DNA of 64,000 bases, taken from NCBI GenBank assembly GCA_903823115.1, contig CAIJRN010000061.1, forward strand, positions 1 through 64,000, written 5' to 3'. The notes under the pieces were generated by a model. It saw nothing but the letters and a program-made list of their open reading frames with translations, made no database searches and was not told the origin of the DNA. This DNA is from an uncultured cyanobacterium. GTDB lineage: Bacteria; Cyanobacteriota; Cyanobacteriia; PCC-6307; Cyanobiaceae. Below are positions 1 to 9,218 of the stretch, in pieces; positions within the stretch are counted from its first letter, which is position 1; every line of letters starts with the position of its first letter. The translations under genes were made by a program, and so were the position numbers.

Positions 1-388
1 CTGGCGGTGGGGAGGCCCCATCCGCCGGCGGACATCAGCCTTGACGGCCTCGCTGTAAGGACGCATTGGTCGGTTCCATCAGGCCCCCTGGTGGTTGAAA
101 TGGTCGGAATGGAGAGGCGTCATCTTTCCTGGCAGAGGGGGATCCCCAGGACTGCGCCAAGGCTCCGGCAGGCGAGTCCTGGTTCTGGCAGGGAAACCTT
201 GCCGTCGGGGCCACGCCGGTAAGAAGCCGCACTTTGCCTTACCCGTCAGGTTCGGCGACCGTCCCTGGAGCGCTGCGGAGCTTGTTCAGCACAGCCCAAC
301 AGGGCAGGGCAAGGGGGGTGAGATGGCAGCCACGGGGTCATCTGGGTGATCAAGAGCCGCCAAGGTGTGGTGCCGATACGGCGCCATC
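1..388. other. Left-edge region with no supported gene
   Basis: Short open frames exist on both strands, but they have low-complexity Arg/Pro/Gly-rich translations, no convincing ribosome binding site and no recognisable domain. They behave like chance frames in high-GC DNA. A gene entering from the left cannot be excluded for the first bases. The stretch lies downstream of the fba terminator, so it is probably intergenic. Confidence 0.5.
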
Positions 389-415
389 AAAAAAGGGCCC
401 CCGATCGGGAGCCCT
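389..415 (-). terminator. Rho-independent terminator of fba
   Basis: Read on the minus strand, a GC-rich stem (GGGCTCCCGATCGGGGGCCC) is followed directly by TTTTTT (the plus-strand A-run at 389-394). It lies about 24 bases past the fba stop codon, where a factor-independent terminator would be expected. Confidence 0.85.
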
Positions 416-438
416 GCAGGATTCGAGCCGGGTGAGGC

Positions 439-1512
439 TCAGACGGCAACAGCGGCCTTGGGATCCAGGGCGCCCTTGGCGTAGAGGGCGGCGTAGTAGT
501 TGATGTCGCGCTGCTTGATCTTGCTGGCGTTGCCGGCACACCAGAACTGCTGGTAGCGATCGAGGCAGACCTGCTTCATGTACTGCCGGGCCGGCTTGTT
601 GAAGTGGCGGGGATCGAAGTTGGCGGGATCCTTGAAGGCCGCTTCGCGCACGGCGGCGGTGAACGCCAGGCGATTGTCGGTGTCGATGTTCACCTTGCGG
701 ACGCCGTTGCGGATGCCTTCCTGGATCTCCTCGACCGGCACGCCATAGGTTTCGGGGATGGCACCGCCGTACTTGTTGATCATGTCCAGCCATTCCTGGG
801 GAACGGAGCTGGAGCCGTGCATCACCAGGTGGGTGTTGGGGATGGCCTTGTGGATCTCGGCGATGCGGCTGATGGCCAGCACTTCACCGGTGGGCTTGCG
901 GGTGAACTTGTAGGCGCCGTGGCTGGTGCCGATGGCGATCGCCAGGGCGTCGACCTTGGTTTTGGCGACGAAATCAGCGGCCTCGGCCGGGTCGGTGAGC
1001 AGCTGCGAATGGTCGAGGGTGCCCTCGAAGCCGTGGCCGTCTTCCGCTTCGCCCTGGCCGGTTTCCAGGGAGCCCAGGCAGCCGAGTTCGCCTTCGACAC
1101 TCACACCGATGGCGTGGGCTACGTCCACCACTTCCTTGGTGACGGCCACGTTGTAGTCGTAGCTGGCCGGGGTCTTGGCATCGGCTTCCAGGGAGCCATC
1201 CATCATCACGGAGGTGAAACCGTTGGCAGCGGCGCCGTAGCAGGTGGCGGGGCTGTTGCCGTGGTCCTGGTGCATCACCACGGGGATGTCGGGATAGGTT
1301 TCCACTGCCGCCAGGATCAGGTGGCGCAGGAAGCTTTCGCCGGCGTACTGGCGGGCACCGCGGGAGGCCTGCAGGATGACGGGGCTGTCCGTCTCGGCGG
1401 CCGCCTCCATGATGGCCTGCACCTGCTCCAGGTTATTGACGTTGAAGGCAGGAATGCCGTAGCCGTTCTCGGCGGCGTGGTCAAGCAGCAGCCGAAGCGG
1501 GACGAGCGCCAT
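439..1512 (-). CDS. fba: Class II fructose-bisphosphate aldolase, Calvin-cycle type
   Basis: A 357-residue class II, metal-dependent aldolase. It condenses dihydroxyacetone phosphate with glyceraldehyde 3-phosphate or erythrose 4-phosphate in the Calvin cycle and gluconeogenesis. The N-terminus [13 protein letters not shown] begins the usual (beta/alpha)8 barrel, HQDHG at residues 81-85 supplies metal and catalytic residues, and later GTSHGAYK and MHGSSSVP match the family. The length matches the CbbA subtype. The open frame continues 48 codons upstream, but that extension is Arg/Ser/Pro-rich junk. The ATG at 1512 has GAGG about 6 bases before it and fits homologues. A terminator follows the stop. 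It appears to be transcribed alone. Confidence 0.97.
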   Translation of the reverse strand: MALVPLRLLLDHAAENGYGIPAFNVNNLEQVQAIMEAAAETDSPVILQASRGARQYAGESFLRHLILAAVETYPDIPVVMHQDHGNSPATCYGAAANGFTSVMMDGSLEADAKTPASYDYNVAVTKEVVDVAHAIGVSVEGELGCLGSLETGQGEAEDGHGFEGTLDHSQLLTDPAEAADFVAKTKVDALAIAIGTSHGAYKFTRKPTGEVLAISRIAEIHKAIPNTHLVMHGSSSVPQEWLDMINKYGGAIPETYGVPVEEIQEGIRNGVRKVNIDTDNRLAFTAAVREAAFKDPANFDPRHFNKPARQYMKQVCLDRYQQFWCAGNASKIKQRDINYYAALYAKGALDPKAAVAV

Positions 1513-1656
1513 GGAAAACCTCGCAGGAGTGGGTGAAACGGATGGTCGACGGCTGACGGAATCATTCCGCCACTTGTCTGGCGCGGAGTCTAGGGGATAC
1601 CCCGAATCGCCCCTGGCCGGTGGCAACAGAGGGCTGTCAGGCGACTCCCAGCCCAT

Positions 1657-1680
1657 AAAAAAGCCCCGCGACAGCAGGGC
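1657..1680 (-). terminator. Rho-independent terminator after the 37-residue micro-gene
   Basis: The minus strand reads a stem with GCCC and GGGGC arms followed by TTTTTT (plus A-run 1657-1662). It lies 33 bases downstream of the stop of the small ORF at 1714-1827 and upstream of fba, so it closes an independent short transcript. Confidence 0.75.
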
Positions 1681-1713
1681 GAAGCAACGGGATCCGATCG
1701 CACCGGCCCGACT

Positions 1714-1827
1714 TCAGTCGATCAGGACGTGCTTGCGCAAGTTCTGAACGCTGAAGGCGAGCTGACGGGCGGCGCGGCGCGCCTCTTCGGCCTGTCGTGC
1801 CATTTGCCTGGCGGTGGTGATGGACAT
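1714..1827 (-). CDS. 37-residue basic helical micro-protein, unknown function
   Basis: This ORF begins MSITTARQMARQAEEARRAA and ends in HVLID before TGA. It is rich in Ala, Arg, Gln and Glu with no Pro or Gly, so a single amphipathic basic helix is likely. There is no signal peptide or membrane segment. The Shine-Dalgarno GGAGG (1835-1839) lies 7 bases before the ATG, and a T-tailed terminator follows 33 bases after the stop. A GC hairpin at 1927-1948 lies in the presumed leader. A competing ATG at 1906 also has a strong AGGAGG but gives an 89-residue low-complexity frame that runs through the terminator, so the shorter frame is preferred. I do not recognise a family. Confidence 0.55.
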   Translation of the reverse strand: MSITTARQMARQAEEARRAARQLAFSVQNLRKHVLID

Positions 1828-2105
1828 GGAAGTGCCTCCGGTGAAGACCTGGGGCCTTGGTCCCAGGTGGGTGGATGGCGCGTTGCTTCGGGGGAAGAAC
1901 CACCATCGGACCTCCTCCTACTTCCGCCGGGCGAACGGAACCGCCCGGTCAACGATGTCTAAATAGTAGTGGTTGTTACTGAAATAGGGACGTGTTGTCG
2001 GCTACCGGTTTCTCGTTCACCCGTCCATGCGGGTTGTCGTGTGCGCCCAGGAGCTCGGCTGGCCGACGGGTTGCTCACTCGTAACAAGTCGTTTGCGGCA
2101 GGAAT
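1828..2105. promoter_or_regulatory. Presumed leader and promoter region of the micro-gene
   Basis: On the minus strand this stretch has an AT-rich segment around 1958-1985 that could hold a promoter. It is followed by a 7-bp stem (CCGGGCG / CGCCCGG, 1927-1948, 8-base loop) and a very strong AGGAGGAGG at about 1911-1919. No other gene is supported. The start of transcription cannot be fixed by eye. Confidence 0.35.
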
Positions 2106-3188
2106 TCAGCCCCTGGCCAGGTCGCAGCAGTGCTGGCTGAGCGAGGCTTCCGCCAGGCCCGGTACCATCGGCCGTCCCTGCTGGATCGCCTCGGCCCACC
2201 AGCCGATCAGCCGCCGCACCGGCGCGATGCGCCCGTCCTCCCAGGTGCGGGCATAGGCCAGCTCCGGGTTGGGCTCGAGGGGGCGCAGGGCTTCTCCCGG
2301 TTTGGCCGACCACAGCTGGAAGCCGTGCACATAGTCGCTCTGATTGCTGGAGCCCAGCACCACGGTGGCCTCGCTGCCGTAGAGCTCCAGCCAGCAGCCC
2401 CGGCCCTGGCGGCTCACCGAGGCCAGGGTGAGCTGACCTGGCACGGAGCGGCCCCAGCGATCCTGCAGATCCAGTTGGATCAGGGCGATGTCTTCCGCAT
2501 CGACGGCGGCCATGGTGCCGGGCGAGCCGGGCAGCGGTCGCTGCCGGACCGCCGTGCTCAGCCGCGCCTGAAGCCCGCTGCTGGGGCCGATCAGCCAGTG
2601 CAGGGTGTCAAAGGCATGGGTGCCGAGGGCGCCGAGGACGCCGCCGCCCTTTCCGGCCTGGGAATACCAGTTCCAGGGGCGGCTGGGGTCGGCGCGGCTG
2701 CTCATCAGCCAGTCGAGTTTCACCAGCCAGGGTTCCCCCAGCACCCCGTCTTCGAGCAGAGCCGCCAGCTGCTGGAACAGCGGTACGGCTCGATATTCAA
2801 AATCCACCGCCACGCAGCGGCGCTGCTGGATCGCCAGCCGTTGCAGCTCCTCCACTCCCGCGGCATCGAGGGCCACGGGCTTCTCGAGCAGCAGGTGTTT
2901 GCCGGCTTTGAGCGCAGCGCAGGCCAGGGCCTGGCGCGGTTCAGGCGGGGTGGCGATCACGATCGCGTCGATCTGGGGATCGCTGAGCAGGGCCTCGAAC
3001 TCCGTGGTGCCCGGCAGACCTGAGCTGGCGCAGGCGGCATCGAGCCGCTGCTGGCGGGGGTGCCAGAGGGCTACGGGCTCGGTGGCGGGACAGTCCCGCA
3101 GAGCCGGTAGATGCACTTTCTCACCGAAGCCGAGGCCGGCGATCGCGACTCGCAGGCGACGCGGCTGGGCTGGGGACGAACCGCTCAT
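2106..3188 (-). CDS. Gfo/Idh/MocA-family NAD(P)-dependent oxidoreductase
   Basis: A 360-residue cytoplasmic oxidoreductase. The N-terminal Rossmann strand and loop read VAIAGLGFGEKVHLPAL. The family Glu-Lys-Pro motif is present in LLLEKPVAL, and the C-terminal half is the alpha/beta substrate domain, with GALGTHAFDTLHWL carrying the usual His. Substrates in this family are mostly sugars or cyclitols, and nothing here fixes which. The start ATG at 3188 overlaps the stop of the upstream secreted-protein gene as ATGA, so translation is probably coupled. The open frame extends 99 codons further upstream inside the neighbouring gene and is rejected there. Confidence 0.88.
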   Translation of the reverse strand: MSGSSPAQPRRLRVAIAGLGFGEKVHLPALRDCPATEPVALWHPRQQRLDAACASSGLPGTTEFEALLSDPQIDAIVIATPPEPRQALACAALKAGKHLLLEKPVALDAAGVEELQRLAIQQRRCVAVDFEYRAVPLFQQLAALLEDGVLGEPWLVKLDWLMSSRADPSRPWNWYSQAGKGGGVLGALGTHAFDTLHWLIGPSSGLQARLSTAVRQRPLPGSPGTMAAVDAEDIALIQLDLQDRWGRSVPGQLTLASVSRQGRGCWLELYGSEATVVLGSSNQSDYVHGFQLWSAKPGEALRPLEPNPELAYARTWEDGRIAPVRRLIGWWAEAIQQGRPMVPGLAEASLSQHCCDLARG

Positions 3189-3658
3189 GCCGGGGCAGAC
3201 GCGCAGGCCTCGCGCAGCACCTCGGCGGTGAGGTCGTCGTTGCCGACCGGCAGCCACTGCGCTCCGAACTGGGGCAGACCATTGACCGAGGTATCGCGGT
3301 AGAGGCCCTGATCGCAGTCGAGCTCCATGACGTAGAGCCGGGCATCGTTGCGGGACCTGGGACTGACTGGCTCGGAGGCAGCAGCTGCTGCGGCAGGCGG
3401 TGCTTCGCTGGGTTGGGGTTGGAAGCGGCTGAGCACCGTGACGTTGCCCTCGCGATTGCGGCGCAGGCTGCCGGAATCCCACCACTGCCTCCCTTCGCTG
3501 GTGGCGGTGACCTCCTGCCAGCTCACAGGTCCCGCCCAGGCTGCCGGGACCACCAACAGCTGCAGGAGCAGAACCAGAACCAGGGCGAGTTGCTGGATGG
3601 TGCTGCGGGCGCCCCTGGCTGGCCCGATTGAGAAGGCTCTGGGTTCGGCGCTGTTCAT
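3185..3658 (-). CDS. Secreted conserved protein with signal peptide
   Basis: A 157-residue protein with a basic N-terminus, a hydrophobic core [19 protein letters not shown] and a probable signal peptidase site after AWA. The mature part has W, YVMELDC and a C-terminal Cys, suggesting one disulfide (C of MELDC with the terminal Cys). The pattern of tryptophan, a serine/glycine strand, an ELDC strand and a [10 protein letters not shown] segment is like small exported cyanobacterial proteins of the surface-adhesin-E type, but the function is unknown. It is sandwiched by ATGA overlaps with accD upstream and the Gfo/Idh gene downstream. Confidence 0.75.
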   Translation of the reverse strand: MNSAEPRAFSIGPARGARSTIQQLALVLVLLLQLLVVPAAWAGPVSWQEVTATSEGRQWWDSGSLRRNREGNVTVLSRFQPQPSEAPPAAAAAASEPVSPRSRNDARLYVMELDCDQGLYRDTSVNGLPQFGAQWLPVGNDDLTAEVLREACASAPA

Positions 3659-4545
3659 CGGGCCACGGCCTCCAGGCGCCTGGCTGGGTCGTGGAGCCGC
3701 AGCAGGGTGGCCAGGGTGGCCCTCAACTGGGTGCGCGGCACGATGGCATCGACGAAGCCGTGCTCGCGCAGGTACTCCGCCGTCTGGAAGCCTTCGGGCA
3801 GTTTTTCGCGCAGGGTCTGCTCGATCACCCGCCGGCCGGCAAAGCCGATCAGCGCCTTGGGTTCGGCCAGGATCAGATCGCCCAGCATGGCGAAGCTGGC
3901 GGTCACACCGCCGGTGGTGGGATGGGTGAGCAGGGGCAGATAGAGCAACTCAGCCTGGCGATGGCGCTCCAGGGCGCCGGAGATCTTGGCCATCTGCATC
4001 AGGCTCAGCATCCCCTCCTGCATGCGGGCCCCGCCGGAGGCACAGACAATCAGCAGCGGATAGCGCCGGGCCGTGGCCGTTTCGATCAGGCGGGTGAGTT
4101 TCTCGCCCACCACTGAACCCATCGAGCCGCCCATGAAGCGGAAGTCCATCACTCCCAGGGCCAGGGGGATGCCATCGAGCCGGCACAGCCCCGTGACCAC
4201 GGCATCGCGCAATCCGGTGGCCTGCTGGCTGTCGCGGATGCGATCGATGTAGCTGCGCCGGTCCTTGAAGGCCAGGGGATCGGTGGGCGTCAGGTCGCTG
4301 TCGAGAGCTTCAAAGCTGCCCTCGTCGGCCAGCAGGCGGATGCGCTCGCTGCTGTCGATGCGGTTGTGGTAGCCACAGCCGGCGCAGACACTGGCGTTGG
4401 CCACCAGATCCTTGCGGTACACCACCTGGGAGCACTCGGGGCATTTGCTCCAAAGGCCATCGCCTTCCTCGCTGTCAGGTCCCTGGTTCGGACGCACCAC
4501 CGGGGCGTTCTTGCGGCGATCGGCGAACCAGTCGAACAGCGACAT
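3655..4545 (-). CDS. accD: Acetyl-CoA carboxylase carboxyltransferase subunit beta
   Basis: A 296-residue AccD. With AccA it transfers the carboxyl group from carboxybiotin-BCCP to acetyl-CoA, the committed step of fatty acid synthesis. The N-terminal zinc ribbon has four cysteines (C35, C38, C54, C57). The crotonase-fold core contains [11 protein letters not shown] and [18 protein letters not shown], which forms the oxyanion hole, then [18 protein letters not shown]. The length is typical. The stop overlaps the next start as ATGA. The other ACC subunits are not in the window. Confidence 0.97.
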   Translation of the reverse strand: MSLFDWFADRRKNAPVVRPNQGPDSEEGDGLWSKCPECSQVVYRKDLVANASVCAGCGYHNRIDSSERIRLLADEGSFEALDSDLTPTDPLAFKDRRSYIDRIRDSQQATGLRDAVVTGLCRLDGIPLALGVMDFRFMGGSMGSVVGEKLTRLIETATARRYPLLIVCASGGARMQEGMLSLMQMAKISGALERHRQAELLYLPLLTHPTTGGVTASFAMLGDLILAEPKALIGFAGRRVIEQTLREKLPEGFQTAEYLREHGFVDAIVPRTQLRATLATLLRLHDPARRLEAVAR

Positions 4546-4631
4546 GGGGGTGGGTTGGCGGGGAGATCGGGAGTGATGCCATTAAACGCCGGCATGCCAT
4601 CGGCCACCAGCCGGGGCCGGTTGGGTCGGCT

Positions 4632-5495
4632 TCAGTTGGCGGCAGAGAAACCGGCCAGGGTGAGCCAGAAGGGTTCGCCCAGAACCCAGACCGCCACGGC
4701 CCCCAGGGCCAGGAAGGGTCCGAAGGCGAAGGGTTGGTGGCGTTTCAGCCGCCCGCTGAGCCGGCCGATGCCGCCGGCGAGGGCTCCGGCGAACACCGCC
4801 ACCGCCACCGCCAGCAACAGGCCGACCGGGCCGAGCCAGGCTCCCATCAGGGCCGCAAGTTTGGCATCGCCGAGGCCCAGGGCGGGGCGACCCATGAGTT
4901 TTTCGGCCAGGGCGCTGAGGCCTTCAAACCCCAGGAGCCCAGCGGCGGCGGCGATCAGATGGGACAACAGCAACGCCTTGCCCGTGGCCGCACCCTGGGG
5001 CAGGACCAGCAGGGCGGTGACGACAACACCGAGCAGCAGGCCGTAGCGGCACAGGGGTTCCGGCAGCCAGAGACTCTCGAGGTCGATCAGCACCAGCGGC
5101 AGCAACCAGCTCACCAGCAACCAACCGGCCAGCAGCAGGGGCAGGCGGGCCGGGCTTGCCCCCATGGCACTGGGATGGCTCAGCAGCACCGCCACCCAGA
5201 GGCCGGCAGTCAGCAACTCGACCAGCAGGTAGCGCACGGCCACGGGCTGGTGGCAGTGGCGGCAGCGTCCTCGCAGGGCCAGCCAGGCGATGATCGGCAG
5301 GTTCTCAAACCAGGCCAGCGGCGTGCCGCAGCGGGGGCAGTGACTGCCGGGGAGCACCAGCGATTCCTCCCGCGGCAGCCTCCAGGCGACGACGTTGAGA
5401 AAACTGCCGACGCAGGCGCCGCTCACGGCCACCACCAGCGTGGCCAGGCCCGTCAGCTCTACCGGTGTGATCGGGGGCGGGAGAAGGGCAGCCAT
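4632..5495 (-). CDS. pilD: Type IV prepilin peptidase / methyltransferase
   Basis: A 287-residue polytopic inner-membrane aspartic protease that cleaves and N-methylates type IV prepilins. Residues 53-81 carry the paired CxxC zinc motifs (CPRC and CRHC). GSFLNVVAWRLPRE near residue 30 is typical of the N-terminal domain. The second catalytic aspartate sits in GLGDAKLAALMGAWLG. About seven hydrophobic segments follow. The gene starts 4 bases after the stop of the small upstream gene. It implies type IV pili or DNA uptake in this organism. Confidence 0.93.
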   Translation of the reverse strand: MAALLPPPITPVELTGLATLVVAVSGACVGSFLNVVAWRLPREESLVLPGSHCPRCGTPLAWFENLPIIAWLALRGRCRHCHQPVAVRYLLVELLTAGLWVAVLLSHPSAMGASPARLPLLLAGWLLVSWLLPLVLIDLESLWLPEPLCRYGLLLGVVVTALLVLPQGAATGKALLLSHLIAAAAGLLGFEGLSALAEKLMGRPALGLGDAKLAALMGAWLGPVGLLLAVAVAVFAGALAGGIGRLSGRLKRHQPFAFGPFLALGAVAVWVLGEPFWLTLAGFSAAN

Positions 5496-5499
5496 GGCC

Positions 5500-5928
5500 T
5501 CAACGGGCAGGGCGGGAAACTTGCAAGCGGCTGCGCCGCGGGCCGGAATAGCGCTGGCTCCTGGCCAGCAGGAGCTCCAGGGGAACGAACTGTTCGTCTG
5601 GAAGCAGGACCGGCACCGAGAACACCACCCTGCCCCTCGTCAGCGTCCCCCGCTCGCTGTCCGCCGCCACCACGACCCCGAGCGGCTCAGGGCCATCGGG
5701 GCAGTTCTCCATGTGCCGGAATACGACACTGCGGGCCGAGGCAAACAGTTCACGACTGTTGACACGATCAAGTCGCAAGGAGGGGACGGGATCACCACCA
5801 GCTCCGCGAATCTGAAACGAGGGACTGAAGCTGATGGCTGTCCCCACTTCCAATAGCCGGAGTTTAGGCCGCCAGTGGAGATGCAGTTGCAGGGGTTGTC
5901 TCGCGATCGATTCAGGCGCTGCCGGCAA
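5500..5928 (-). CDS. Small conserved-looking protein between prk and pilD, start uncertain
   Basis: The frame ending at 5500 shows coding-like codon use (G/C at third positions) from about 5930 to its stop. It gives a soluble protein with segments such as FSPSFQIRGAGGDPVPSLRL and VVFSVPVLLPDEQFVPLELL, and has no membrane segment. No ATG lies between the prk stop (5973) and the coding-like part, so the start is probably TTG at 5928 (142 residues) or GTG at 5844 (114 residues). The next in-frame ATG, at 5712, would leave only 70. It ends 4 bases before pilD. The family is not recognised. A decayed gene is an alternative. Confidence 0.5.
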   Translation of the reverse strand: MPAAPESIARQPLQLHLHWRPKLRLLEVGTAISFSPSFQIRGAGGDPVPSLRLDRVNSRELFASARSVVFRHMENCPDGPEPLGVVVAADSERGTLTRGRVVFSVPVLLPDEQFVPLELLLARSQRYSGPRRSRLQVSRPAR

Positions 5929-5972
5929 CTGCTGTTGGTGGTCGCAGGGCGGATCGCCGGCGGGCCCGGATT

Positions 5973-6875
5973 TCAGCTGACGGACTTCTTCTCCTCGATC
6001 ATGCGATGAATGATCGGGGTGAGAATCAGCTCCATGGCAAAACCCATCTTGCCGCCGTTGACCACCAGGCTGGTGGGGCTGGACATGAAGGAGTCGTGGA
6101 TCATGTCGAGCAGATACGTGAAGTCGATGCCCCACTTCTCCCGCGCGCCCTTGCGGAAGTGGATGATCACGAAGCTTTCATCCGGGGTGGGGATGTTCCG
6201 GATCATGAACGGGTTGGAGGTGTCCACGGTGGGCACCCGTTGGAAGTTGATGTCGGTGCGGCTGAACTGGGGGCAGATGTGGTTGATGTAGTCCGGCATC
6301 CGCCGCAGCATCGTGTCCACCGTGGCTTCGGCGGAGTAGCCCCGTTCGGCGTTGTCGCGGGCGATCTTCTGGATCCACTCCAGGTTGACGATCGGCACCA
6401 CGCCCACCAGCAGGTCCGCCAGACCGGCGACGTCGTAGCCGTCACCCTTGACGCCACCGTGGAGCCCTTCGTAGAAGAGCAGGTCGGTGCCTGTGGGGAT
6501 CTGCTCCCAGGGGGTGAACTGGCCGGGTTGCAGGTCGGTGCCGAGGCGACTGTTGTGATCGGCAGCCTCTTCGACGGAATGCAGGTAGTAGCGCTTATGG
6601 CCGCTGCCGGCTTCGCCGTAGCTCTGGAACAGTTCGCCGAGCTTGTCGAACAGGTTGGCCTCTGGGCCGAAGTGGGAGAAGTTCTCCCCCTTGGCCAGGG
6701 CGGCGGCCATCGCTTCCTTCATCGGACCGCGTTCGTAGCGGTGGTAGCTGTCACCTTCGACAACCGCCGGGGTGATGCCCTCGCGTTTGAAGATCTGCTC
6801 GAAGGCGCGCTTGACGGTGCTGGTTCCTGCGCCGGAGGAACCGGTGACGGACACGACCGGATGACGCTTCGACAT
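5973..6875 (-). CDS. prk: Phosphoribulokinase, 300-residue class I-like form
   Basis: This enzyme phosphorylates ribulose 5-phosphate to ribulose 1,5-bisphosphate, the CO2 acceptor for Rubisco. The P-loop is GSSGAGTSTVK at residues 12-22. VEGDSYHRYERG, LLFYEGLHGG, NLEWIQKI and DTSNPFMIRNIPTPDE are hallmark segments. The length and motifs resemble the roughly 290-residue proteobacterial enzyme rather than the roughly 330-residue class II enzyme of plants and beta-cyanobacteria. Only one cysteine is present (HICPQF), so thioredoxin disulfide control is not possible here. It lies downstream of leuB with 100 bases between. Confidence 0.96.
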   Translation of the reverse strand: MSKRHPVVSVTGSSGAGTSTVKRAFEQIFKREGITPAVVEGDSYHRYERGPMKEAMAAALAKGENFSHFGPEANLFDKLGELFQSYGEAGSGHKRYYLHSVEEAADHNSRLGTDLQPGQFTPWEQIPTGTDLLFYEGLHGGVKGDGYDVAGLADLLVGVVPIVNLEWIQKIARDNAERGYSAEATVDTMLRRMPDYINHICPQFSRTDINFQRVPTVDTSNPFMIRNIPTPDESFVIIHFRKGAREKWGIDFTYLLDMIHDSFMSSPTSLVVNGGKMGFAMELILTPIIHRMIEEKKSVS

Positions 6876-6975
6876 CGACGCAGGGAGCGGGGAATGGATT
6901 GAGAGTTTCGCAGATCGCCGGACCTCGCCACGGTGAGCGGCTCAGGCGGGGTGCCGAGGGAGGTCCCCAGGGGGC

Positions 6976-8055
6976 TCAGGCCGCCAGGGCCTGAAGCAGG
7001 GCCTCGCCCATGGCCCGGCATCCCAGCAGGGTGCAGCCCTCGCCCATCAGGTCGCCGGTGCGCAGGCCGGCGGCCAGCACCCGGTCCACCGCCGTCTCCA
7101 GGTCAGCGGCAGCGCCGTCCTGGTGCAGGCCCACCCGCAGCAGCATCGCCGCCGACAGCACCATCGCCATCGGATTGGCCCTGTCCTGGCCGGCGATGTC
7201 CGGAGCTGAGCCGTGGACAGGTTCGAACAGACCCGGCCCGCTTTCGCCCAGGGAGGCCGAGGGCAACATGCCGATCGAGCCCGTAAGCATGGCGGCCTCA
7301 TCGCTGAGAATGTCGCCGAACAGATTGCTGGTGAGCAGAACGTCGAACTGGCGGGGGGCGCGCACCAGTTGCATCGCGGCGTTGTCCACGTACATGTGGC
7401 TCAGCTCCACGGCCGGGAACTCGGCGTGGATGGCCTCGACCCGATCGCGCCAGAGCTGACTCACATCGAGCACATTGGCCTTGTCCACCGAGCAAAGCCT
7501 GCCGCTGCGGCTACGGGCGAGATCAAAGCCCACCCTGGCGATGCGATCGATTTCCCAGTCGAAATAGGCCATCGTGTTGAAGGCCCGCACGGCGCCATCG
7601 GCTTCCACCCGCCCCTTGGGAGTGCCGAAATACACCCCACCGGTGAGTTCCCGCACCACCAGCAGATCGACCCCCTCGATCACCTCGGGCCGCAGGCTGC
7701 TGGCGCCGATCAGGGCGGGAATGATCTTGACGGGCCGCAGGTTGGCGAACAGTCCCAGGCCGGAGCGCAGCGCCAGCAGGCCGCTTTCGGGCCGCAATTC
7801 CCGCGGCAGGCTGTCGCAGCGTGGATCGCCGATCGCCGCCAGCAGCACCGCATCCGCCTGGCGGCAGGCCTCCAGGGTGCTTTCGGGCAGGGGCACGCCG
7901 TGGGCGTCGATCGCCGCTGCGCCGATCGGTCGCTCGTCGTAGCTGAGGCTGAAGCCATGGCGTAAGGCCACCGCATCCAGCAGCTGGCGGGCCACCGCCG
8001 TGATCTCCGGGCCGATGCCATCGCCCGGCAGGAGCGTGATCCGGTGGCTGGTCAT
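6976..8055 (-). CDS. leuB: 3-isopropylmalate dehydrogenase
   Basis: A 359-residue cytosolic NAD-dependent dehydrogenase of leucine synthesis that oxidises and decarboxylates 3-isopropylmalate. It starts [18 protein letters not shown]. The substrate arginines lie in [15 protein letters not shown], and [12 protein letters not shown] is the IPMDH signature. DKANVLD and [13 protein letters not shown] give the metal-binding Asp residues, and [16 protein letters not shown] binds NAD. The frame extends 26 codons upstream with no support, so the ATG at 8055 is chosen. It lies 28 bases after lpxD. Confidence 0.96.
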   Translation of the reverse strand: MTSHRITLLPGDGIGPEITAVARQLLDAVALRHGFSLSYDERPIGAAAIDAHGVPLPESTLEACRQADAVLLAAIGDPRCDSLPRELRPESGLLALRSGLGLFANLRPVKIIPALIGASSLRPEVIEGVDLLVVRELTGGVYFGTPKGRVEADGAVRAFNTMAYFDWEIDRIARVGFDLARSRSGRLCSVDKANVLDVSQLWRDRVEAIHAEFPAVELSHMYVDNAAMQLVRAPRQFDVLLTSNLFGDILSDEAAMLTGSIGMLPSASLGESGPGLFEPVHGSAPDIAGQDRANPMAMVLSAAMLLRVGLHQDGAAADLETAVDRVLAAGLRTGDLMGEGCTLLGCRAMGEALLQALAA

Positions 8056-8083
8056 CAGGGGGCGGTCGGCGCAACCGGTCAGG

Positions 8084-9178
8084 CTACTGGGCCGTTCCGC
8101 TGCCCTCGCTGCTGGCCGGTAACGACGCACCATCGGCGCTCGCCTTCAACTGGCGCAGGCTGCGGGCCATGTCCGGCAGCTTGTTGAACACGGCTGAGCA
8201 GCGCAGCCAGAGGCGATTGGGAATGGCCGGGTAGCCGCTGACCACCTCCCCGGCGGCCACTTCCCCGTGGATGCCCGATTTCGAGGAGGCGATGGCGCGA
8301 TCGCCGATCACGGCCCGATTCGCCACCCCCACCTGGCCGGCCAGGATCACGCCATGGCCGAGGCGGGCGCCGCCGGCGATGCCCACCTGGGCCGCCAGGG
8401 CACAGCCCCGGCCGGTGACCACCCCATGGCCGATGTGGACGAGATTGTCGATCTTGGTGCCGGCGCCGATGCGGGTTTCGCCCACCGAGGGGCGATCGAT
8501 GGTGCTGCCGCAGCCCACCTCGACGCCGTCCTCGAGCACCACCAGCCCGGTCTGGGGCATCTTGCGCCAGCCGGCGGCGGTCGGTACGAAACCAAAGCCT
8601 TCCGAGCCGATCACGGCGCCGGAGTGGACCACACAGTGGCGGCCCAGGCGGCTGCCAGGGTGCAGCACCGCCTGGGCATGGAGTTCGCAGTCCGGCTCCA
8701 GGATCACGTCGTCGTAGAGCACCACCGACGGATGCAGGACGCAGCCGTCACCGACGAGGCTGTCGGCCCCCACCACCACATGGGGCCCCACGTGCACGTC
8801 ACGGCCGAGGCTGGCCGTGGGGTGGACGACTGCCGTGGGGTGGACACCCGGCTCCGGGCGCGGTTTTGGATAGAGAGCCTCAAGGGCTTCGGCGAAACCC
8901 AGACGGGGATTCTTCAGCGCCACCCAGGCGAGATTGCGCTCCGTGGCCTGCTGCTGCAGCACTGCCGCGTCAGCGCCCTGGGCCGGAAGCAACACGGCGG
9001 CGGCAGCGCTGGCGGCGAGGGCGGCTGCCAGGGCATGGCCTTCCTCCAGAAAACTGAGCTGGGAAGGACCGGCCCCATCAAGGGCCTGGGCGCCGCTCAA
9101 TTCCGGGTCTTCGCCCAGGTGACTGGGGGTGGCGTCGCCCACCTCGCTGAGGAGGCTGAGCAGGCTGCTGAAACGCAT
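8084..9178 (-). CDS. lpxD: UDP-3-O-acylglucosamine N-acyltransferase
   Basis: A 364-residue enzyme of lipid A synthesis that adds the second acyl chain to UDP-3-O-acyl-glucosamine. After an N-terminal uridine-binding-like domain (to about residue 105) comes a left-handed beta-helix of hexapeptide repeats, seen as V/I every six residues ([20 protein letters not shown] and onward). The catalytic His is expected in [15 protein letters not shown]-terminal helix ends in a Ser/Ala-rich tail. The gene lies 40 bases after proB on the same strand. Confidence 0.95.
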   Translation of the reverse strand: MRFSSLLSLLSEVGDATPSHLGEDPELSGAQALDGAGPSQLSFLEEGHALAAALAASAAAAVLLPAQGADAAVLQQQATERNLAWVALKNPRLGFAEALEALYPKPRPEPGVHPTAVVHPTASLGRDVHVGPHVVVGADSLVGDGCVLHPSVVLYDDVILEPDCELHAQAVLHPGSRLGRHCVVHSGAVIGSEGFGFVPTAAGWRKMPQTGLVVLEDGVEVGCGSTIDRPSVGETRIGAGTKIDNLVHIGHGVVTGRGCALAAQVGIAGGARLGHGVILAGQVGVANRAVIGDRAIASSKSGIHGEVAAGEVVSGYPAIPNRLWLRCSAVFNKLPDMARSLRQLKASADGASLPASSEGSGTAQ

Positions 9179-9218
9179 TCCCCGGTGTCCAGATCGGGGC
9201 GGATCGTAGGGCCCGGGC

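Noticed and set aside
1637-1906. An 89-codon frame starting after AGGAGGAGG upstream of fba
   Set aside because: It runs through the micro-gene and its terminator and has low-complexity His/Arg/Pro composition. The 37-codon frame inside is better supported. Kept as a minor alternative.
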